A DNA stretch of 64,000 nucleotides from Neoechinorhynchus agilis (GCA_051530055.1 CM121342.1:3658001-3722000); one strand, 5' to 3'; shown: positions 31,504-43,335, counted from the stretch's first letter. Program-made: numbers and translations. The notes: generated by a model not told the origin, from the letters alone.

Positions 31504-31943
31504 GTTTCGTTTAGGCGATCTTACGATTAAAATAAAAAAAGAGGCTTTCCAGAGTTGGTTTCAGTGGTGTCGTTTGAGGTTTGGTATTGTACGAAACTTA
31601 AAAAAAACCCAAAATTATCAAACCCTATGATTAAGGTTTCTTCAAAGATGCTCTATCGAATGCAAAAGTCCCTTGATACCGTCTTAATTTCACAAAATAC
31701 ACTTATTTTCACTGGGTTTTTTTAAAAAGTTGGACGAGCTTACGAAAGCCCAATAAAGAGCACACAGAATATCGTAAAGTTTCACATCTTTGAGAAAAAA
31801 AGATTGCAATTGTTTGATTGGCTGAACAACACGATATTTAGTATCGAATGCTGACTCTAAACCATTAAAGTCAGGTTAAAAATACAAAACGTTGTTTATA
31901 TGAGCAAGTTAGATAAGATTTCTATATAATTAAGACAACTGCG
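31504..31943. other. Intergenic between convergent genes
   Basis: About 440 bp shared by the 3' ends of the reductase (plus) and the PRPP synthetase homologue (minus). No other feature. Confidence 0.45.
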
Positions 31944-34105
31944 TTATAATATCGGTTGTTTGAAGAGAAACGAGACGGATTCTCCATAATGTGTCCTTCT
32001 AATTGCTTCTGCAAAGACTCCTGAAACGTCGAACACTTTAAACATGTTCGATTCCCTTATAATCTCATTTTGTGGAACCGTATTTGAAAGAACGAAGATC
32101 TGGATATCTTGCTTACCAATGAGTTTCGTTATGGTTCCGGGCGAAAACACTGCATGAGTGACAACCACTTTGATGTCCTTCACGCCTTCTTCTTTTAACT
32201 TTATAACTGCTGCCATCACCGTCCTACACGATTCAGCCAAGTCATCAATAATGATAGCGGATTTTCCTTGAACATTTCCGACTAGAACAAGCTCCTCAGT
32301 TTTTAAGTCCGTCTCAGTGGCCGTTCGTCTTTTATTGCAATGGATTAATGCCATGTCGCAACCTATTTCACAAGCGATTGAAGCGACTCGTTTAGTTCCT
32401 CCAGCGTCCGGACTAACAAAAACCACGTTGTCAATGTCACTCACATTCTCTCGAATCCAACTAATAATGGTTGGTTCAGCGTATAGATTATCGACAGGGA
32501 AATCGAAAAATCCTTGTATTTGAGAAGCATGTAAGTCCATAGTTATCACATGGTCGCATCCGGCTGCACTTAACATATTTGCAATGAGTTTGGCAGAAAC
32601 CGCACATTTACTCATCGCTTTAACGTCTTGGTGGGCGTAAGGAAAACAAGGAATGACGGCTGTAATTCGTCGAGCACTCGCTTCTTTACAGTTTGCTATT
32701 AAAATCAAAAGCTCCATTATAAGAAGGCGTAAAATAAATGATCAACAAGTAAGCAAATCATCAAATGCCCAAACGAATTATTGTCTAAAAGTAGACTCGA
32801 TTTTTTCACTAAAAACGTTCTGAGAACCTCGTCGCATTCATCATCAGTTTCTTAGTTTTCTTGAGCGTCTTTTAATTACTAACAAACTTATGATGAATGC
32901 CACGAGATTCGCAGAACGTCTTTAGTGAAAAAAATCGAGTGAGGAGACTTTTAGACAATAATTCTTCTAATCATATAACCCAATACCTCCTCTCACATAA
33001 AATCGCCGTCTATAATTTAAATCAATATTAGGGAAGCCTATAGCTCGCTCCTTCAAAAGATCTCTTATGTTAGATGCTCAACACCGTTTTTATGTTTGTT
33101 TTCGTGGCAATTTGACACCACAAAAATCCCTAGAATAATTCAATTTTTGAACACCGTTTTTTATGTCTAAACATTGAATTAGGGAAAATCCTAGAACTTA
33201 GTCTTCTTTCACTATTGTTCTCTTGAAAATAAGTCCAATATTTCGCGAAAACAAGGACAAACTTTGGGAAAATCATTCAAATTGAAATCCAAGGAGAATT
33301 TTTGTTATTAAAAGAAAATATTCTTCCTAGAACCCCGGCGAAGATCCATATAAAAAATGTGAACAATTCAATGTTTAGACATAAAAAACGGTTTTTAAAG
33401 CTCGAACTTTTCTAATGTTTGTTTTTGTGGCGTAACTTGCAAAACAATCTTGTAAAAAAGGCGTACAAAATTGTACCAAAAACAATCGAATTTAACCAAA
33501 ATTCTTTTTAAATTTTACGCCACAAACTACGTTTTAGGAGTTTTTCCTAATTCCATACTGAAGAAAAATTTATTTCAGCACCAAAAAAGTCCGGATTAAT
33601 CCAAACGAATCAAAAGTTACAATTTGAAGAGCCGAAATTACGACAGCAATGGAATAGATTCGAGCAATTTCGAGCAAAATAGGACCAAATACTAAGGATT
33701 TTTCTAGAAAAACTGATTGTTCGGCGGGAAACTTCAAAAAAAAAAGAAGTTAAGAATTATCAAATGTACATATTTTTGAGACGGTATTGATTCATTGCGA
33801 AAATCTTAGGGAGTTTGACCCCAAAAAAGAGGCAATCAAAGAAGTTCGATTGAAAAAAGGGATCATTTAAAAATTTAAGCCTTCCTTAAGGATTCGTTAA
33901 CATTGGCAGGTCCTGAGCTTTGAATAATAAAGACGTCTTGTCCTCTAATGCTTTCATCGACACTAATCGTAAGTTCTCCACTATTTCCTCGTTTATAAAT
34001 CAGTTTTCCGGGTTGCGTAGACAAACGTCGGCAAATCCGATCAGCAAAATCAGGATGGGAGCTACAACTGAAGATCTTCATCTCATTGGCATCAGCACTT
34101 GGCAT
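31944..34105 (-). CDS. Ribose-phosphate pyrophosphokinase (PRPP synthetase) homologue, diverged
   Basis: PRPS makes PRPP from ribose 5-phosphate and ATP for nucleotide synthesis. Exon 1 (34105 to about 33887) holds MKIFSCSSHPDFADRI and ESIRGQDVFIIQSS. Exon 2 (about 32717-31944) holds MELLILIANCKEAS, VIPCFPYAHQD, the catalytic DLHASQIQGFFD, VSPDAGGTKRV, the PRPP loop IIIDDLAESCRT, and EAIRRTHYGESVS. Joining TTA (33887) to ATG (32717) gives 330 residues and the conserved SLMELL; a GT-AG alternative would delete conserved residues. Several active-site positions differ from human PRPS1: YARQDKK becomes YAHQDVK, the SNQE loop becomes GNSGE, and DTCGT becomes ESCRT. Reduced or altered activity, or a role like the PRPS-associated proteins, is possible. 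The 1169-bp interruption has terminal inverted repeats. Confidence 0.85.
32775..32964. mobile_element. Foldback element in the PRPS insert
   Basis: GAATTATTGTCTAAAAG at 32775 pairs with CTTTTAGACAATAATTC ending at 32964, and the pairing continues inward through TCACTAAA and AACGTTCTG-GAACCTCGT, with a loop around 32860. It shares the ACGTTCTG-GAACCTC and CATCATCAG pieces with the foldback at 52123-52292. Confidence 0.75.
33147..33398. repeat. Inverted repeat pair in the PRPS insert
   Basis: ACCGTTTTTTATGTCTAAAC plus ATTGAATT (about 33151-33180) is the reverse complement of AATTCAATGTTTAGAC plus ATAAAAAACGG (about 33366-33392), with 185 bp between. A related single arm occurs near 47115. It is probably a short DNA transposon relic. 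Confidence 0.7.
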
Positions 34106-34869
34106 CTCGGTTGGTTTTGCTGCTGCTGCTGCTATAACGACGTGTGGGATAGTGCGAACGGGAAGCGAGGAAGAAGCGAGCGTTTCTGGACGAGATAATG
34201 CCTCTCGGAAAATCGCGAATGATGAGTGCCGTATGATAATGAGATTCTGTCACTTTTTCCAACTGCGTCTCATGAAGATCTATTCTCGAAAAAATAATCC
34301 TTCTTGGTTTAAGACGCAAATTCGAAGTTTAAAATCATCAAACGTTCAATCGACATGTCAAACGTTCAGTTTGAAAAACAACAACTTCATAGTTCTCAGT
34401 TGCAAAGTGATTGATATCTTTTAAAAATTCTTTGTTGCTGAAAGAAATGAAACCATAGACGAGTTTTTCTCTACCTCCACTTGCGGCTCAATCTTCCACT
34501 CACAATCAAGGACCCAAAAGATACATGGATCCTTTGCTTTGTTAACAAATAAAAGGTGCTGCTTCACCTCATATCTTATAAAGAATTCAAAATCGAATTA
34601 AAGATTTATCAAATATTATAAGTGGTTCGGTTGTCTTAATTGTATCGCATTTGGGTCCAAACTCAGTTGGACGTCCGAGGGTGGCAAATCTTCATATAAG
34701 TTTTTTAACTAACAACCTAATCCATTCTGAAGCCTCCCAACCATTTGAATGACTTTAAAACAATGATTTTCAACCTTCTGTACACCGAAAATCTCATTTT
34801 ACACTATACTGAATTTTAAAAAGTAAATATTGATGGAATAATTGTACTAAAGAACCTCGGGAATCGACG
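34106..34869. other. Intergenic upstream of the PRPS homologue
   Basis: About 760 bp. The ORFs here (for example 34086-34424) partly overlap PRPS exon 1 and lack features. No gene supported. Confidence 0.4.
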
Positions 34870-37235
34870 GAACTTAGGTATTCCCGCCACCACATCAATT
34901 TTTAACAATTCTTGAGAAGGAGGCTTCGAAAATTCGCAATGAACAGTTCAATAATAAAACTCGAGTGGGAGAACAATTCGCCATTGAAAATACAGCGCAG
35001 GGGGTGAAACTTCACCTCGGGAATTGACGGTCCCGCACACTCGAGTCGAGGCTACCAACTTAGGTATTCCCGCCACCACATCCATTTTTAACAATTCTTG
35101 AGAAGGAGGCTTTTAAAATTCGCAATGAACAGTTCAATAATAAAACTCGAGTGGGAAAACAATTCGCTGTTGAAAATACAGCGCAGGGGATGAAACTTCA
35201 CCTCGGGGAATTGACGGTCCCGCACACTCGAGTCGAGGCTACCAACTTAGGTATTCCCGCCACCACATCCATTTTTAACAATTCTTGAGAAGGAGGCTTT
35301 TAAAATTCGCAATGAACAGTTCAATAATAAAACTCGAGTGGGAGAACAATCTATTATTGAAAATACATCGCAGGGGGTGAAACTTCACCTCGGGGAATTG
35401 ACGGGTCCCGGTACCACTCGAGTCGAGGCTACCAACTTAGGTATTCCCGCCACCACATCCATTTTTAACAATTCTTGAGAGGGAGGCTTTGAAAATAATG
35501 AACAGTTCAATAACAAAACTCGAGTGGGAGAACAATTCGCCATTGAAAATACATCGCAGGGGGTGAAACTTCACCTCGGGGAATTGACGGTCCCGCACAC
35601 TCGAGTCGAGGCTACCAACTTAGGTATTCCCGCCACCACATCAATTTTTAACAATACTTGAGAAGGAGGCTTTGAAAATTCGCAATGAACAGTTCAATAA
35701 TAAAACTCGAGTGGGAGAACAATTCGCCATTGAAAATACAGCGCAGGGGGTGAAACTTCACCTCGGGAATTGACGGTCCCGCACACTCGAGTCGAGGCTA
35801 CCAACTTAGGTATTCCCGCCACCACATCCATTTTTAACAATTCTTGAGAGGGAGGCTTTGAAAATTCGCAATGAACAGTTCAATAATAAAACTCGAGTGG
35901 GAGAACAATTCGCCATTGAAAATACAGCGCAGGGGATGAAACTTCACCTCGGGAATTGACGGTCCCGCACACTCGAGTCGAGGCTACCAACTTAGGTATT
36001 CCCGCCACCACATCCATTTTTAACAATTCTTGAGAGGGAGGCTTTGAAAATTCGCAATGAACAGTTCAATAAAACTCGAGTGGGAGAACAATTCGCCATT
36101 GAAAATACAGCGCAGGGCGGGAAACTTCACCCCGGGAATTGATTGTCCCGCACACTCGAGTCGAGGCTACCAACTGAGGTATTCCCGCCACCACATCCAT
36201 TTTTAACAATTCTTGAGAAGGAGGCTTCGAAAATTCGCAATGAACAGTTCAATAATAAAACTCGAGTGGGAGAACAATTCGCTGTTGAAAATACAGCGCA
36301 GGGGGTGAAACTTCACCTCGGGGAATTGACGGTCCCGCACACTCGAGTCGAGGCTACCAACTTAGGTATTCCCGCCACCACATCAATTTTTAACAATTCT
36401 TGAGAAGGAGGCTTTTAAAATTCGCAATGAACTGTTCAATAATAAAACTCGAGTGGGAGAACAATTCGCTGTTGAAAATACAGCGCAGGGGGTGAAACTT
36501 CACCTCGGGAATTGACGGTCCCGCACACTCGAGTCGAGGCTATCAACTTAGGTATTCCCGCCACCACATCCATTTTTAACAATTCTTGAGAGGGAGGCCG
36601 TGAAAATTCGCAATGAACAGTTCAATAATAAAACTCGAGTGGGAGAACAATTCGCCATTGAAAATACAGCGCAGGGGATGAAACTTCATCTCGGGAATTG
36701 ACGGTCCCGCACACTCGAGTCGAGGCTACCAACTTAGGTATTCCCGCCACCACATCCATTTTTAACAATACTTGAGAAGGAGGCTTTGAAAATTCGCAAT
36801 GAACAGTTCAATAATAAAACTCGAGTGGGAGAACAATTCGCCATTGAAAATCCAGCGCAGGGGGTGAAACTTCACCTCGGGAATTGACGGTCCCGCACAC
36901 TCGATTCGAGGCTACCAACTTAGGTATTCCCGCCACCACATCCATTTTTAACAATACTTGAGAAGGAGGCTTTTAAAATTCGCAATGAACAGTTCAATAA
37001 TAAAACTCGAGTGGGAGAACAATTCGCCATTGAAAATACAGCGCAGGGGATGAAACTTCACCTCGGGAATTGACGGTCCCGCACACTCGAGTCGAGGCTA
37101 TCAACTTAGGTATTCCCGCCACCACATCCATTTTTAACAATTCTTGAGAAGGAGGCCGTGAAAATTCGCAATGAACAGTTCAATAATAAAACTCGAGTGG
37201 GAGAACAATTCGCCATTGAAAATCCAGCGCAGGGG
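34870..37235. repeat. ~186-bp minisatellite, about 12-13 units
   Basis: TAGGTATTCCCGCCACCACATC recurs near 34875, 35062, 35249, 35439 and so on to about 37107, with a period of 181-190 bp. Each unit holds paired CTCGAGTGGGAG and CACTCGAGTCGAGGC stretches. Some units are open for about 60 codons (36143-36403), but single-base length differences between units change the frame, so a coding role is not supported. Confidence 0.93.
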
Positions 37236-38899
37236 GGCTCAGCAACATTAGCTTCAAATATCTACTCCTGGAAATCGAGTCCAGCAATTAGACAAAGTCG
37301 ACAATCTCAAAAATCTCACTGAGACCTCTTACCGCGAGGTCCAGTCCTCATACACAAAGCATTCTCAGTCAAGGGGCTTCGAATCTCGTTTAACGTTCGG
37401 TGACTTAAAGTTTTGGTCGTTAAACCAGGGGCAAATTTCCCTCTAAACGACCACGGACGTCCATAGGGATAATGAAAACGAAAATACTAGGTATTTCCAT
37501 TATCTAATGATGTGGACGTGGATCAGTTGGACTGTGAGAGGCTTGTAGGGAAAATAATCGATGAGCAGCTCATAAAAGGGAGTTGTGCCGTCTGATAGGA
37601 ATTTCCAGAATAACCCTAGCAAGTGATATTCTATTTATCCACGAAACTAAATTTATTGCACTCCTCCGATGATCTTCCCCAGTGCCCCCTTTATACTCCG
37701 ACTTTCTATTTTCAAGTCTGTCCTCAGTCCTAAAGTTATTTCGGAATATACGTCCGCCATCCTGGAATGAAGTGTAGCTTCCATATCAGGCTTATTCGTC
37801 CAAAAGACCAACTAAATCTCCTCAAAACATGATTTCGTCAAATATATATAAATGAACTGGACTCATTTGACGGAGCTTAGCAGTTATATGTCGGTTTTTT
37901 TCGCGTTATTCCCTACAGGGCAGTCACTTCTCCTAAAAACCAGGACCAAACATTTTATTGGATTTGATGACAAAAAATAACCGATCGATTGAGAATTGGA
38001 AGCAATCGCTGCTCTTTCAAGCACATAGACAATGACCATGAGCCGGTTTCGACGATTCGTCAGGGTTTGCTCGTCTATGTGTTCCTGAGTTGGAACAGAG
38101 AATGAGGATCCTAAGCCAACCTCATGAGTTTGCTGTGCCGGAAATCAACACGTCCCATGGAAAGACTAGAAGTTGAGACGATGGTGAGGATGGACGGTTG
38201 CAGCAGTCACCGGAGTCCTAGTTTGTCGGTGTCCGCCGGTCTTTTATTGCTGCATTTCTTCATTCCGTCGTTTATCGGAATAACCAAGAGAATGGAGAAA
38301 AATCAAATGACATTCAGTAGGTTCCTGATTTAGGGCTTAGACTCAGATTTTCCCTTACAATCCGTGGACGAATTTAATTTTTTTGTGATTCTAAGTTTGT
38401 TTGATTGTACCATTTTTGGTTTCGCTCGATCATTCTTGGTAGATTGATAACAATGGCAATAAAAAGCGAGACCGTGTATTGTAGTCTAAAATTGTGAAAA
38501 AATGATTGTTTTCTATCGAAGAAACAATAAACGCTGATGTCTTTTTTTCCCAACACAATAAACTTTTTCTTCGAATTTTTTCAATAGCGTCTATCTAGCT
38601 GAATACTACAATTTCACACTTCTTCAAATAAAGCATCGTCAATTGAATGAGAGTAATAATTTTTAGGTTTCAAAATCTAGACAAGAAAAAGGTTAGACTC
38701 ATTACTGTCAAAAAAATCGGTTAAAAGGATAGATTAGTGTTCGCGCTCTGTTTCCAACGTCTCATGACCTTTTTTTATTCCTATCTCATTTCAAAGTTCA
38801 CCGTCATCATCTTTCGCTCTTGCCGCATTTTCTCCACTTTTACGCTCCACCGCATTTTGAACAAAACGTTTTTGGGCTCAATTACACATAGAATAATAT
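37236..38899. other. Intergenic, about 1.65 kb
   Basis: No recognisable gene. A short 69-codon ORF (38124-38333) with a hydrophobic stretch lacks an ATG start and support. The right part is the promoter region of the next gene. Confidence 0.4.
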
Positions 38900-40435
38900 A
38901 TGTTGACGGCAAATAATCCGATAATGAGTTCAATCAATCAGCCACTTCAATGGTATTCTGGCCTAGCACAACCGATCGTACAAATCCCGCATCTAATGCA
39001 TCTCCCAGTGCACACTCCGATTTTTCAAACTCAGTCGGTAATTAATCCAATAACGAGTCATACTGACGAACAACCAGTTATTCGGACGATTCAATCTAAT
39101 ACCTTTCCAGTTGGTCACATGATTCCCCCACAGTCAGAAGTTCCATTGATGATCAGCAAGAGAGCTAATAGAAGGATTCATAATCCTGAATTGAGAGAGA
39201 CGCGAAACTATAGTGCTGAATGGGCTGCTTGTCATCCTGAGATTCTATATGATTTTTTCGTTAGATATCCGCGAAGACATGGAGCTTCTTTTAAGAAATT
39301 CGAAAATCAAAACGTTGCGAAGATTCGGACGATTACTGAAAATGTAAGGAGAAAGGGCGATGAACGCGAGAAAAGGAGGAAAAAGGAAAAAGTTGATGTA
39401 AAAGAACGACATTTTGACTGGAAACCGAGAGAGACCGAAAACCAAGAAACAAACGATAAAAACGAAATTAGAAAGGACAAATCGAATTCCATTTCACCAA
39501 TCACGATCAAAGTACCATCACCTCCATTGTTTGATTCACATTCAAAAAAAGAAGAATCCGCTGCAGAGGAAGTTCATGGCATAAAGGACATGATTGAACA
39601 ACTCCCAAAACCTCCAGGATACGTCAAAGTTGTAAGTGAAATCACTGGCATTATTGACAAGTATAAAAGTGGTAATAATGGCGATAACGTCGGCTACATG
39701 GCTCCTAGTTCTTTGGGAATAAAGCAAAGACGCAAACCACCTCAAGTGGAGTACAGCGAGTTAGACATCGCCAATAAAAATAATCTGTTTCTTGACTCTC
39801 CTGCGGTTCACTTAAGACATGTTTCTCCGCCTCGAACACCTCAATATGGATCAGTAGCAACTTACGGAAAAGTAGAATTGAACCGATCGCCAAAAAACCA
39901 ACTTAGGCATATTTCCCCGCCTCGAACACCTCAATATGGATCAGTAGCAACTTACGGACAAGTAGAATTGAACCGATCACCAAAAAACCAACTTAGGCAT
40001 GTTTCTCCGCCCAGAACACCTCAATATGGACGAGTTAAAAATGTATTGAGAACGCCACAGCCATCTTTCATTCAACCAAAACCACAAATTCGTCCATCGA
40101 TGAAAACGTCTCCACAATTTAATTCTTATAAATTAGAAGAGATCGAAGACATAGATGAGACCTTTGAAAATGATGTTTTAGAAAGATTGAAGTATATGAA
40201 TTTTACTAGTAAAGACGACGGTGTAAGTAAGAAGTATCTCGCATCTGATGGAACGGAATGGGATGTTTTTATTGTTGGATCGGATGACGACGAAATGAAA
40301 TTGGTCGATCGCATTTTAACGGAAGAGAACGCTGCTCGTTTGGAAGACGAAAAAAGGTATATTAATCAATTTAAAGATTTGGAGACAAGCGAAATGACAG
40401 TTCCCGAAGAAAAGGTACTTGACTTATTTGCTTAA
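38900..40435 (+). CDS. Large, mostly disordered protein with SPPRTPQYG repeats
   Basis: A 511-residue single exon; no family recognised. The N-terminal 100 residues are Pro/Gln/Ile-rich, with a small folded-looking segment around residues 95-145 (RNYSAEWAACHPEILYDFF, then RYPRRHGASFKKF). A Lys/Arg/Glu-rich stretch follows. Residues about 305-380 hold three copies of a unit with LRH(V/I)SPPRTPQYG and SVATYGKVELNRSPKNQ, whose SPPRTP sites look like substrates for proline-directed kinases. The C-terminal 100 residues are acidic and helical (LASDGTEWDVFIVGSDDDE), ending KVLDLFA. This may be a nuclear or cytoskeletal scaffold, but that is inference. The length and consistent composition make it a real gene. 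Confidence 0.65.
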   Translation: MLTANNPIMSSINQPLQWYSGLAQPIVQIPHLMHLPVHTPIFQTQSVINPITSHTDEQPVIRTIQSNTFPVGHMIPPQSEVPLMISKRANRRIHNPELRETRNYSAEWAACHPEILYDFFVRYPRRHGASFKKFENQNVAKIRTITENVRRKGDEREKRRKKEKVDVKERHFDWKPRETENQETNDKNEIRKDKSNSISPITIKVPSPPLFDSHSKKEESAAEEVHGIKDMIEQLPKPPGYVKVVSEITGIIDKYKSGNNGDNVGYMAPSSLGIKQRRKPPQVEYSELDIANKNNLFLDSPAVHLRHVSPPRTPQYGSVATYGKVELNRSPKNQLRHISPPRTPQYGSVATYGQVELNRSPKNQLRHVSPPRTPQYGRVKNVLRTPQPSFIQPKPQIRPSMKTSPQFNSYKLEEIEDIDETFENDVLERLKYMNFTSKDDGVSKKYLASDGTEWDVFIVGSDDDEMKLVDRILTEENAARLEDEKRYINQFKDLETSEMTVPEEKVLDLFA

Positions 40436-40600
40436 ATGAGCTTGTTTGTTTTTGGCGTTGTAGCTCGGCAGTAATAGAAATTGGATTTTCATTGACTAGG
40501 TTTTCTCTAATCGAAATAAAGTTAATCATTCTTACGATTGCAAATACTTCATTTTTTATAATTCGCTTGTTGCAATCGTTGTCCGCCTAAAGGAATTAGA
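40436..40600. other. 3' region of the disordered-protein gene
   Basis: It contains an AATAAA-type signal near 40517. No other feature. Confidence 0.4.
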
Positions 40601-40639
40601 GAAAAAGTCACTTCTAATAGGTTTCACAGTAATAAAGTA

Positions 40640-41450
40640 CAAAACGTGCAATCACCACCGTCCGCAAAATTGGGCTGCATTGCCTCGTTGTACTGCAAGC
40701 GAGATATTTTGTCACAGGAATACACCTGCTCGTGCGTCGCCGGTCATTTCTCTCAATTTCTCGGAGTCATCCTGGAGCAGAGTGAGTGCCGAACTGCCAA
40801 GCGCTCCATACGTCTCTACTCCGAAGGGGACAAAATAGTGGACTCTTGCTAAATCCCTATATTTTCGTACCTTCCTCCCTTCCGCTGCACCTCCAGCGAT
40901 TTCGAGAGAGTAAGGAATGTTGCTTACTGCGAGGGACGTGGCGTCCCACAAAAGGCATTTGCCCTCCCGCCACGGAAAACGGAAATTCCGTCAGGCCGAC
41001 AAAGATGGGTGGGTTCCAGGATGTTCGGGAAGTTCGCCGTTCTCAACGCTCGAGAAATTGCGTTATTGATTTAGGAACGGTGTGAGAACCTTCCTCCTGA
41101 CCTTCTGCAGACGAGACTGTGCCGCCCGAAAGCATCAACCAAAGACCCACATCGACAGCGATGGGGCGTGCATATCGACAGACCAAGTCTTAAGGATACT
41201 GCGATCCTCGTTACCTCATCAGTAAGAAGAGTTCCCACTGATGCCAGAGGAACACACTCCAACCACGCCCCAGATTCTCGTGTTGAAACTGCCAACAGTC
41301 TAGCTCGGACGACCCCATCGCGAGAACCGGAAAGTAGAGAGCTGTGAGCTCTCGCGACGAGAGGTTCGTCCCAGATCGACTGTCTGAGGCCATTTACGGG
41401 AACGTGGTTAGCGCCTGTCTGCTGGCACCATTCCTCAACCGTCACCACGA
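40640..41450 (-). mobile_element. Degraded retroelement C-terminal region (probably non-LTR)
   Basis: Minus-strand frames carry, in order, ESGAWLECVPLASVGTLL, RIAVSLRLGLSICTPHRC with CRCGSLVDAFGRHSLVCRRS (a Cys/His knuckle), MWDATSLAVS, RKVRKYRDLARVHYFVP, LREMTGDARAGVFL and SLAVQRGNAA. This series is typical of the region after the reverse transcriptase in a widespread invertebrate retroelement; its WDAT and Cys/His pieces suggest an R2-type endonuclease. The remnant is frame-broken and lacks the reverse transcriptase. Confidence 0.6.
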
Positions 41451-41773
41451 AATCCCGGTCAAGACAAATAAATTGAGGGTTTTGTTAGCATGTCGCGTAC
41501 GCTTCTCTTTTCGAGTCTGCCAAATTTTCCCCAATGAGTGTTCGTCCATGATCATCCCACACAAACAAGATCTAATTCTAAAATCGTATTTATATCTTAA
41601 GAAAATCGGCTAATTGCGACGATTGCGATCATTATGGAAGTCACAATGGCCATTACTGCGATCACATTAGTTTTACACTCGAATCCACAGCACTCTAATG
41701 CAATGTCATTTGGTAAGATCGGGTGAATCCTCTCAATTATTGAATAGTTCGGGTTTTTATATCTCATCCCCTC

Positions 41774-43335
41774 CTACTTTTTTAAACCCAAATCATTCAC
41801 GAATTCTTCGTATGTGCAAATGGACTGACCGTTTCGACAAACGTCTAATTTCTCAATTCGTACTCCAACCGCTTCTGATGCCGTGTGGTTTAAATAGGAA
41901 AACCGGAATAACTTCTTTTTCGTTTCAGGTTTATTAAAGACATCTATAAACACCGCAGAGCAATATTGTGGAAACGTTTTAGCTTTGGTAGGTACCACTT
42001 TTAGAGCCTTAAGTAATGCCGAGATTGTGTTGTCATGAGCGCTGAATAAAGTGAGAGGCTTTGTTGATTTGGAGTTTACTGTCTGGATTATTGTTTTTAA
42101 AAACTCCCCAATGTTCAATCGTACCATCACATCTTTTGCATATCGAACCTTGTAAACGTTGAACCAACATATTTCATTCAGGCGGTCCATTAAACTCCTA
42201 TAAGTGAACGTATCTTTATCTGCGAATAACCAACTGAGAGACCGATTGTGGAAATTTTCGACGATTAGAATCCCACGAAGAGAGCAAAGAGTAGGGAGGT
42301 CGAATGGAGATCTACCGGGAATTTTCTCAGATATCCAATTTATAATGTCCTGATTTTCTTCAATGAGTCGAGCAACCAAAGGATTGCTTTTGTACTCGCG
42401 TTCAAGGTAGCTTTTATAAACTGGACAACGGGAATTCGTTGCACCCGCTAAAAGGAAGTCACTCTTTTCTTCTATCGAATAGTCGTGGACCATTTTTTTG
42501 AAAAGAAGAAATACAAATTTTAAGGTTTTTTCCATCTAATTTCCCATGATAATAATTCTGGAGACCAGAAAGTGGAATACAATCAATGATCATTACTAAA
42601 ATATTCTTGTTGAGTGGTTCAACCATCGATCTTCGAAAGCAATGCTTGAAAAGAAGTGGATTTTATCCACGAAATATTAAATAACATGAATACGTCTCGA
42701 GGTTTGAACCGCTCAACAAGAATATCCTTCCACCCGAATGTGATTATGCACGAAACTTTACGAAAATGTTATCCGTTATTATTATTGGAAAAATAAAATA
42801 ATTAAAAATGACGGTTGATTAAATAGTAGATATTCTCAAGGCCACCTTCGTCCGGGGGGAGCTTCCAATTTGAGATAATTTCAAAACGAATAAGACCATT
42901 TTCGGAATCTACGGCCGTTCTTCATGGTACGGTATGAATTGGAACTGGTTGATCATTTCCGAAGATTGAACGTGCGACACATTGAGCTGTCATCAATGTG
43001 CGATCGACATCAGTGCTTCTTATACTTATTGCGGATCGATTGTATTTTATTCGATCACCAATCGACGATCGTCGTCCTTGTAATACATCCTGATATCTAT
43101 ATTTGATCACAAGTCCTAAAATGTTAGCCTGTCGAATACCCGCCGATGTCAATTGCCCGAATCCATTGACCCAAGTTGATTCTTGGTTGGGATCACGATC
43201 GGAAATACTAGAGATCGGTGATCGATCGCCGTGACGAAAGAGAACAAACGATGACAAGTGATCATTTCCATCTTCAAGAATTCCTATTGAACGTACTATT
43301 GTCACAATCGTAATAAACCATATCAGCGCAAACAT
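41774..43335 (-). CDS. Histidine acid phosphatase (secreted or lysosomal)
   Basis: Exon 1 (43335 to about 42931) starts with a signal peptide (MFALIWFITIVTIVRSIG) and contains the catalytic FVLFRHGDRSP, WVNGFGQLTSAGIRQANILG and IRSTDVDRTLMTAQC. Exon 2 (about 42535-41774) contains CPVYKSY, ESIPGRSP-like sequence, and LTLFSAHDNTISALLKAL with the HD proton donor. The total of 373-388 residues fits the family. These enzymes hydrolyse phosphate monoesters at acid pH. The join is ambiguous. A GT-AG intron (42930-42536) adds about 18 residues after HT; a join at GTA (42928) to CAC (42487) gives the usual HTV followed directly by the conserved acidic stretch, but is not GT-AG. The intron contains a foldback element. 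A possible start slightly upstream is less likely. Confidence 0.85.
42601..42725. mobile_element. Short inverted-repeat element in the acid phosphatase intron
   Basis: ATATTCTTGTTGAG at the left and CTCAACAAGAATAT at the right form inverted ends of about 22 bp. The internal sequence matches the left arm of the 16040-16254 foldback in reverse orientation. The 19 bases just outside the right end (42726-42744) also match, in reverse complement, coding sequence of the FRS2-like gene (16021-16039). Confidence 0.8.

Larger units (their letters stand above)
32718..33886 (-). other. Non-GT-AG intron-like insert with terminal inverted repeats (PRPS gene)
   Basis: On the plus strand the left end (32717-32743, TTATAAGAAGGC... 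TAAATGATC) and the reverse complement of the right end (33889-33861, TTAAGGAAGGC... TAAATGATC) share GAAGGC and TAAATGATC in the same order. This makes a roughly 27-bp inverted terminal repeat exactly at the exon borders. The insert contains two further inverted repeats (32775-32964 and about 33147-33398) and no ORF. Confidence 0.7.

Noticed and set aside
36143-36403. 86-codon ORF in the 34.9-37.2 kb array
   Set aside because: It lacks an ATG, and one-base differences between units break the frame in most copies.
34870-37235. CRISPR-like array
   Set aside because: The units are long and contiguous with no unique spacers, and the window is clearly animal nuclear DNA; it is a minisatellite.
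42536-42930. Acid phosphatase intron counted as a firm non-canonical case
   Set aside because: An in-phase GT-AG solution exists here, so although a GTA/CAC join gives a more typical HTV sequence, the locus is only ambiguous evidence.
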